Positions 43,486 to 46,526 of a stretch of DNA of 46,526 nucleotides are shown here, piece by piece. The stretch's first letter is position 1; every line of letters begins with the position of its first letter. Location of the stretch: NCBI GenBank assembly GCA_028818385.1, contig JAPPNY010000220.1:30962-77487 (forward strand). The letters run 5' to 3'. The DNA comes from Spirochaetaceae bacterium (lineage in GTDB: Bacteria > Spirochaetota > Spirochaetia > SZUA-6 > Bin103). The notes below the pieces were generated by a model. That model searched no databases. It had not been told where the DNA came from and saw nothing but the letters and a program-made list of their open reading frames with translations. A program made the translations under genes and the position numbers.

Positions 43486-44784
43486 ATGCCCAACATAGCA
43501 CTGATCGGCGCCGGCAGCGTCGTGTTCGCGCAGAAGCTCATCAGCGACATCCTGCAGCGCGACGGGATCGGGACGCCCGAGTTCCGCCTGATGGACATCG
43601 ACGCCGAGCGCCTGCGGATCGCCGGCATCGCCGCCGAGAAGACCGCCCGCGCGCTCGACAAGCCGGCCGCCATCCGCACCACTCTGGACCAGCGCGAGGC
43701 GATCCGGGACGCCAACTACGTGATCTGCTGCGTGCAGATCGGCGACACCGAGACCATCAACCAGGACTTCCACATCCCGGCCCGCCACGGGCTGCGCCAG
43801 ACCATCGCCGACACGCTCGGCATCGGCGGCATCTTCCGTGCGCTGCGCACCTACCCGGTGATGATGGAGCTGGTCGAGAACATCACCACGGTCGGCGCGC
43901 CGCGCTGCCTGCTGCTCAACTACACCAACCCGATGGCGATGAACATGCTGGCGCTGCTGCGCGCCGACGAAATCCCCGCGGTCGGGCTGTGTCACAGCGT
44001 GCAGGGCACGGCCGCCAAGCTCGCCGCCATCGCCGGCGTCGCCGAGGAAGCGGTGCGCTTCCGGTGCGCGGGGGTCAACCACATGGCCTTCTACACCGAG
44101 TTCCGCACCGCCGACCGCGACCTGTACCCGGTGCTGTTCGAGCGCCTGCGCGACGATCCGGACGGGCTCGGCCGCACCGTGCGCTTCGAGATGCTGAAGC
44201 GCACCGGCTACTTCGTCACCGAGAGCTCCGAGCACCAGGCCGAGTACACGCCGTACTTCATCCACCACGGCGGCGGGATGGTCGACCGCTACCGCGTACC
44301 GCTGGACGAGCTGATCCGCCGCCGCACCATCCAGGTGGCCGAGTGGGAGCAGCAGCAGCGCGAGTTCTCCGACCCGGACCACGAGGTGGACACCCGGCCG
44401 CTCAGCCACGAGTACGGGTCGGCCATCATCGAGGCGATCGAGACCGGCGTGCCGGCCACCATCCACGGCAACGTGCTGAACCACGGGCTGATCGACAACC
44501 TGCCGGCGGATGCCTGCGTGGAGGTGGCATGCCACGTGGACGGCGCCGGCCTGGCGCCCGTGGCGTTCGGCCGCCTGCCGACCGTGCTGGCCGGCATCGT
44601 CGGCAGCAACGTCGCCGTGCAGCTCGCCACCGTGGAGGCGGCCGAGTCACGCCGGCGGGAGGCGGTCTACCACGCCGCCATGCTCGACCCGCACACCGCC
44701 GCCAGCCTCACGCTGGACCAGATCTGGCAGGTCTGCGACGACATGTTCGAGGCGCAGGCGCCCCTGCTGCCGGCCTTCGACTGA
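43486..44784 (+). CDS. GH4-family alpha-galactosidase (MelA-like)
   Basis: This is a family 4 glycoside hydrolase (432 aa) that uses NAD and a divalent metal in a redox-assisted mechanism. It begins with the Rossmann motif NIALIGAGSVVFAQKL. The metal-binding Cys and His are in GLCHSVQGT (C169, H170) and GVNHMAFY (H199). CHSVQGT is the signature of the alpha-galactosidase branch (MelA), as opposed to alpha-glucosidases. It is cytoplasmic, with no signal peptide, and would act on imported alpha-galactosides alongside the GH36 enzymes. The start is ATG 43486, 13 bp after the coiled-coil gene. Confidence 0.92.
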   Translation: MPNIALIGAGSVVFAQKLISDILQRDGIGTPEFRLMDIDAERLRIAGIAAEKTARALDKPAAIRTTLDQREAIRDANYVICCVQIGDTETINQDFHIPARHGLRQTIADTLGIGGIFRALRTYPVMMELVENITTVGAPRCLLLNYTNPMAMNMLALLRADEIPAVGLCHSVQGTAAKLAAIAGVAEEAVRFRCAGVNHMAFYTEFRTADRDLYPVLFERLRDDPDGLGRTVRFEMLKRTGYFVTESSEHQAEYTPYFIHHGGGMVDRYRVPLDELIRRRTIQVAEWEQQQREFSDPDHEVDTRPLSHEYGSAIIEAIETGVPATIHGNVLNHGLIDNLPADACVEVACHVDGAGLAPVAFGRLPTVLAGIVGSNVAVQLATVEAAESRRREAVYHAAMLDPHTAASLTLDQIWQVCDDMFEAQAPLLPAFD

Positions 44785-44790
44785 GGCGTA

Positions 44791-45015
44791 ATGGACCAAA
44801 AGGCGTTCGGGCGGCGGCTCAACGCACTGGTGAGCCGCTATCGCGCGCAGTGCCTGTGGGATCTCAAGCCCGACCTGGATCTGCAGGAACGGGATGTCGC
44901 GGCGATGGTGCTTCGCCGGATCGCGTCGTGCGCTGACACCAGCGGATTCGTCGAAGCCAGAGGACTGCTGGATTGGCTCTCACGGACTTCCAACGCGGGA
45001 TCTGCCGTCTCGTAG
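44791..45015 (+). CDS. small partner of a nucleotidyltransferase toxin-like gene
   Basis: This 74-residue protein opens with MDQKAFGRRLNALVSRYRAQ, then CLWDLKPDLDLQERDV and ARGLLDWLSRTS. It resembles small proteins encoded directly upstream of AbiEii-like nucleotidyltransferase genes. It overlaps that gene by 43 bp, a strong sign of coupling, so an antitoxin-like role is inferred. It starts 6 bp after the GH4 stop but is not expected to share its function. Confidence 0.65.
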   Translation: MDQKAFGRRLNALVSRYRAQCLWDLKPDLDLQERDVAAMVLRRIASCADTSGFVEARGLLDWLSRTSNAGSAVS

Positions 45016-45785
45016 CCGACCAGCGCAAGGAGGCCGGCGTCAGCTACGTGGCCGGCGGGGTGGCGCTGAACCTGCTCCTGGACAGCGGGCGTGTCTCCCG
45101 CGACATCGACGTGTTTCACGATGCGGAAGCGGCGGTCCACGCCTTGTTCGCTGCCGATCGGCGGCTCCTGGAATCGCACGGCTATACGGTCGACACGTTA
45201 CGCGAGCTCCCGGCCTTCATCGAGGCGGTCATACGCAAGGCCCGTGACGAGGTGCGCATGGAGTGGGCTCGGGACAGCGCGTTCCGGTTCTTTCCGCTCA
45301 TGGAGCACGAGGATCTGGGGCTCACGCTGCATCCGTTCGACTTGGCGACGAACAAGGTGCTGGCCCTGGTCGGCAGGCTCGAGGTCCGCGACTGGATCGA
45401 CGCGATCAGCTCCCACGAGCGGCTGCAGCCGCTGGGCTATCTGCTGTGGGCGGCCTGCGGCAAGGACCCGGGGTTCGGTCCCGGCTCCCTCCTGGAGCAT
45501 GCGCGCCGGACGACCCATTATTCGGCGCCGGAGATCGCGCAACTGGCGTTCGTGGGCAGTCCGCCCGACGCCCACGCGCTGGCAGTGACGTGGCGGACGG
45601 CGCTGGATCAGGCGGCGGCCATCATCGACGAGCTGCCATACGAGCGGGCCGGGACCTGCGTCCTGGATGCCCGCGCCGGTCTGTTTCGTGGCGATCCGCC
45701 GGCGCTCAAGCGTGCGCTTACGGAGGACGTCATCCGCTTCCATGAAGGATCGCTCGGCGGCGCGTACCCGCGTCTGTTGAGTTGA
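44973..45785 (+). CDS. AbiEii/MenT-like nucleotidyltransferase
   Basis: This is a predicted DNA polymerase beta-superfamily nucleotidyltransferase (270 aa). The signature GGVALNLLL...VSRDIDVF supplies G28-G29, S42 and the metal-binding D44 and D46. The region KVLALVGRLEVRDWIDAI (near 130-147) matches the later conserved block of AbiEii/MenT proteins, which inactivate tRNA or other targets as toxins. It starts with TTG inside the 3' end of the small partner gene. An abortive-infection or toxin-antitoxin function is a family-based inference. The gene appears complete. Confidence 0.8.
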   Translation: MALTDFQRGICRLVADQRKEAGVSYVAGGVALNLLLDSGRVSRDIDVFHDAEAAVHALFAADRRLLESHGYTVDTLRELPAFIEAVIRKARDEVRMEWARDSAFRFFPLMEHEDLGLTLHPFDLATNKVLALVGRLEVRDWIDAISSHERLQPLGYLLWAACGKDPGFGPGSLLEHARRTTHYSAPEIAQLAFVGSPPDAHALAVTWRTALDQAAAIIDELPYERAGTCVLDARAGLFRGDPPALKRALTEDVIRFHEGSLGGAYPRLLS

Positions 45786-45886
45786 CCAACCCGAAATGGG
45801 ACGTGGGTCCGGGTTTCGCGTAGGCGAGACCCAGGGAGTGCGCCTGGCGGTGGCTCAGGGCTCATCGTTCAGGAACGCACCGTCAG

Positions 45887-46210
45887 TCATGCGGCGCGTG
45901 CCGGCTTTCGTCCGGCAGCGGCCCGGCGGTCCGCCGCTCCCTGCCGGCATGGCGAGCGTGCGGAGGTCGTTGTCGTTGTCGTTTGCCTCGCCCGGTCCGG
46001 CGCCGGAATGGCGCCGGCGGGAGTCGCCGCATCCGGTACCGTCACGGCTTGACCGGGCTCCGGGGCGGCCTGCTCCTTCGACGTCGAAGCGGGCTTGGCG
46101 TCGCCCTCCGCCGCCCGGGTGCCGGTGCGCGCCCGGCGCGGCGGCCGGCTCGGGTCGTGGCGGTCGAGCGCCTCCTGCACGGCGCGGCCGACGAGCTGCC
46201 CGATCGTCAT
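45887..46210 (-). CDS. possible small hypothetical protein
   Basis: This 107-residue frame starts MTIGQLVGRAVQEALDRHDP, which looks like a short amphipathic helix, and then becomes proline-, alanine- and arginine-rich. The frame extends further upstream with HYHFADFSRHVDP just before the ATG, hinting that the true start could be earlier. No ribosome-binding site or recognisable family is seen, and the low-complexity tail is common in spurious GC-rich frames. It may be a real small gene or a remnant. Confidence 0.25.
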   Translation of the reverse strand: MTIGQLVGRAVQEALDRHDPSRPPRRARTGTRAAEGDAKPASTSKEQAAPEPGQAVTVPDAATPAGAIPAPDRARQTTTTTTSARSPCRQGAADRRAAAGRKPARAA

Positions 46211-46410
46211 GCGCGGGTCCACGTGGCGAGAGAAGTCAGCGAAATGGTAGTGGGGCCTTTTCCGAATTAGTCCGGCGAGGCTTGGCAGCCAAGACGAGGC
46301 GCGATCGGTTGGGGGCACGTACTGTGTGTCCCGCCCGAGTGGTCCCCGCCCCCTCCTCTCGGGGGCAGTATACCCTTGCATTGCAAGGCCCGAGCGACCC
46401 TCAGCCACTC

Positions 46411-46456
46411 CCGCCGGCATGGGGCCGGCGGAGGGTGGTGCCGTGTATACGGCACC
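46411..46456. repeat. two adjacent inverted repeats
   Basis: CCGCCGGC (46411-46418) pairs with GCCGGCGG (46424-46431) around a five-base loop. Five bases on, GGTGCCGT-GTAT-ACGGCACC (46437-46456) is a perfect 8 bp stem. They could be a terminator pair or protein-binding sites for a gene beyond the window edge. No T-run follows either one. Confidence 0.5.
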
Positions 46457-46526
46457 GTGCGGGGCAATAGCTGGTTCCTGTCCGTAAACTCACAAGTTGT
46501 TGAACAGGCGTGAATTGATGGTTTTG

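Larger units (their letters stand above)
45786..46526. other. terminal intergenic region without a confident gene
   Basis: This stretch of about 740 bp after the nucleotidyltransferase gene holds only low-complexity GC-rich frames and one weak minus-strand candidate gene. Its last 120 bp contain two inverted repeats. The final 60 bp are less GC-rich and may approach the start of the next gene outside the window. Confidence 0.6.

Noticed and set aside
40671..43715. A 1014-codon open frame on the minus strand opposite the BNR, IlvD/Edd, coiled-coil and GH4 genes.
   Set aside because: It is an antisense shadow. The plus strand encodes recognisable proteins with intact motifs throughout, and the translation is arginine/leucine/histidine-rich without any family pattern.

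Overview
The window is 46.5 kb of GC-rich bacterial DNA (most gene bodies look like 65-72% G+C) with tightly packed genes, frequent GTG/TTG starts and 1-4 bp overlaps. No rRNA, tRNA, CRISPR array or phage gene is visible. Taxonomy cannot be fixed from the sequence. Two LplB/LplC-type sugar ABC systems without a local ATPase, plus many sulfatase, GH36, enolase-superfamily and BNR/sialidase genes, suggest an uncultured glycan-degrading bacterium, possibly environmental or host-associated. A spirochaete-like lineage is one possibility, by inference only.

Layout. 0-3 kb: a CehA/McbA-type metallohydrolase and an AstE/AspA-type deacylase. 3.0-3.1 kb: a short degenerate tandem repeat. 3.1-6.5 kb (minus): a 2-oxoacid/acetoin dehydrogenase operon (E1alpha, E1beta, E2) whose E2 has Cys in place of the usual active-site His. 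6.65-7.3 kb: an AbrB/VapC-type toxin-antitoxin pair with a palindromic operator candidate abutting its start codon. 7.4-16.3 kb (plus): 2-hydroxyacid dehydrogenase, GH36 alpha-galactosidase, two sulfatases, SDR and a second, exported GH36. 16.3-22.2 kb (minus): two sugar permeases, a solute-binding protein and a third GH36.

22.3-23.2 kb is a scar. It holds a 3' fragment of the upstream SDR (275 bp identical, then 172 bp about 88% identical), a parD-like antitoxin and a truncated parE. 23.2-30.1 kb is a visibly lower-GC block with its own permease pair, binding protein and two BNR/sialidase-type hydrolases, one of which carries an embedded zinc ribbon. It is probably imported.

30.2-34.2 kb (minus): tam methyltransferase, a zinc-less MDR dehydrogenase, a BNR protein and a second 2-hydroxyacid dehydrogenase, the last three translationally coupled. 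34.2-36.5 kb: two enolase-superfamily dehydratase-like genes. 36.5-38.2 kb: a secreted propeller-like gene broken by one missing base. 38.3-39.4 kb: YbdK-type glutamate-cysteine ligase. 39.4-44.8 kb: BNR protein, IlvD/Edd dehydratase, coiled-coil protein and a GH4 MelA-like glucosidase. 44.8-45.8 kb: an AbiEii-like nucleotidyltransferase with a small partner. The last 740 bp hold little beyond inverted repeats.

Taken together the window reads as a saccharide-catabolism supercluster (inference). Sulfatases would remove sulfate, GH36, GH4 and BNR enzymes would trim sugars, and two CUT1-like transporters would import oligosaccharides. Enolase-superfamily and IlvD/Edd dehydratases plus dehydrogenases would process sugar acids, and a 2-oxoacid dehydrogenase would carry acyl units onward. 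Three toxin-antitoxin-like modules and the duplicated fragment mark it as recombining accessory DNA.
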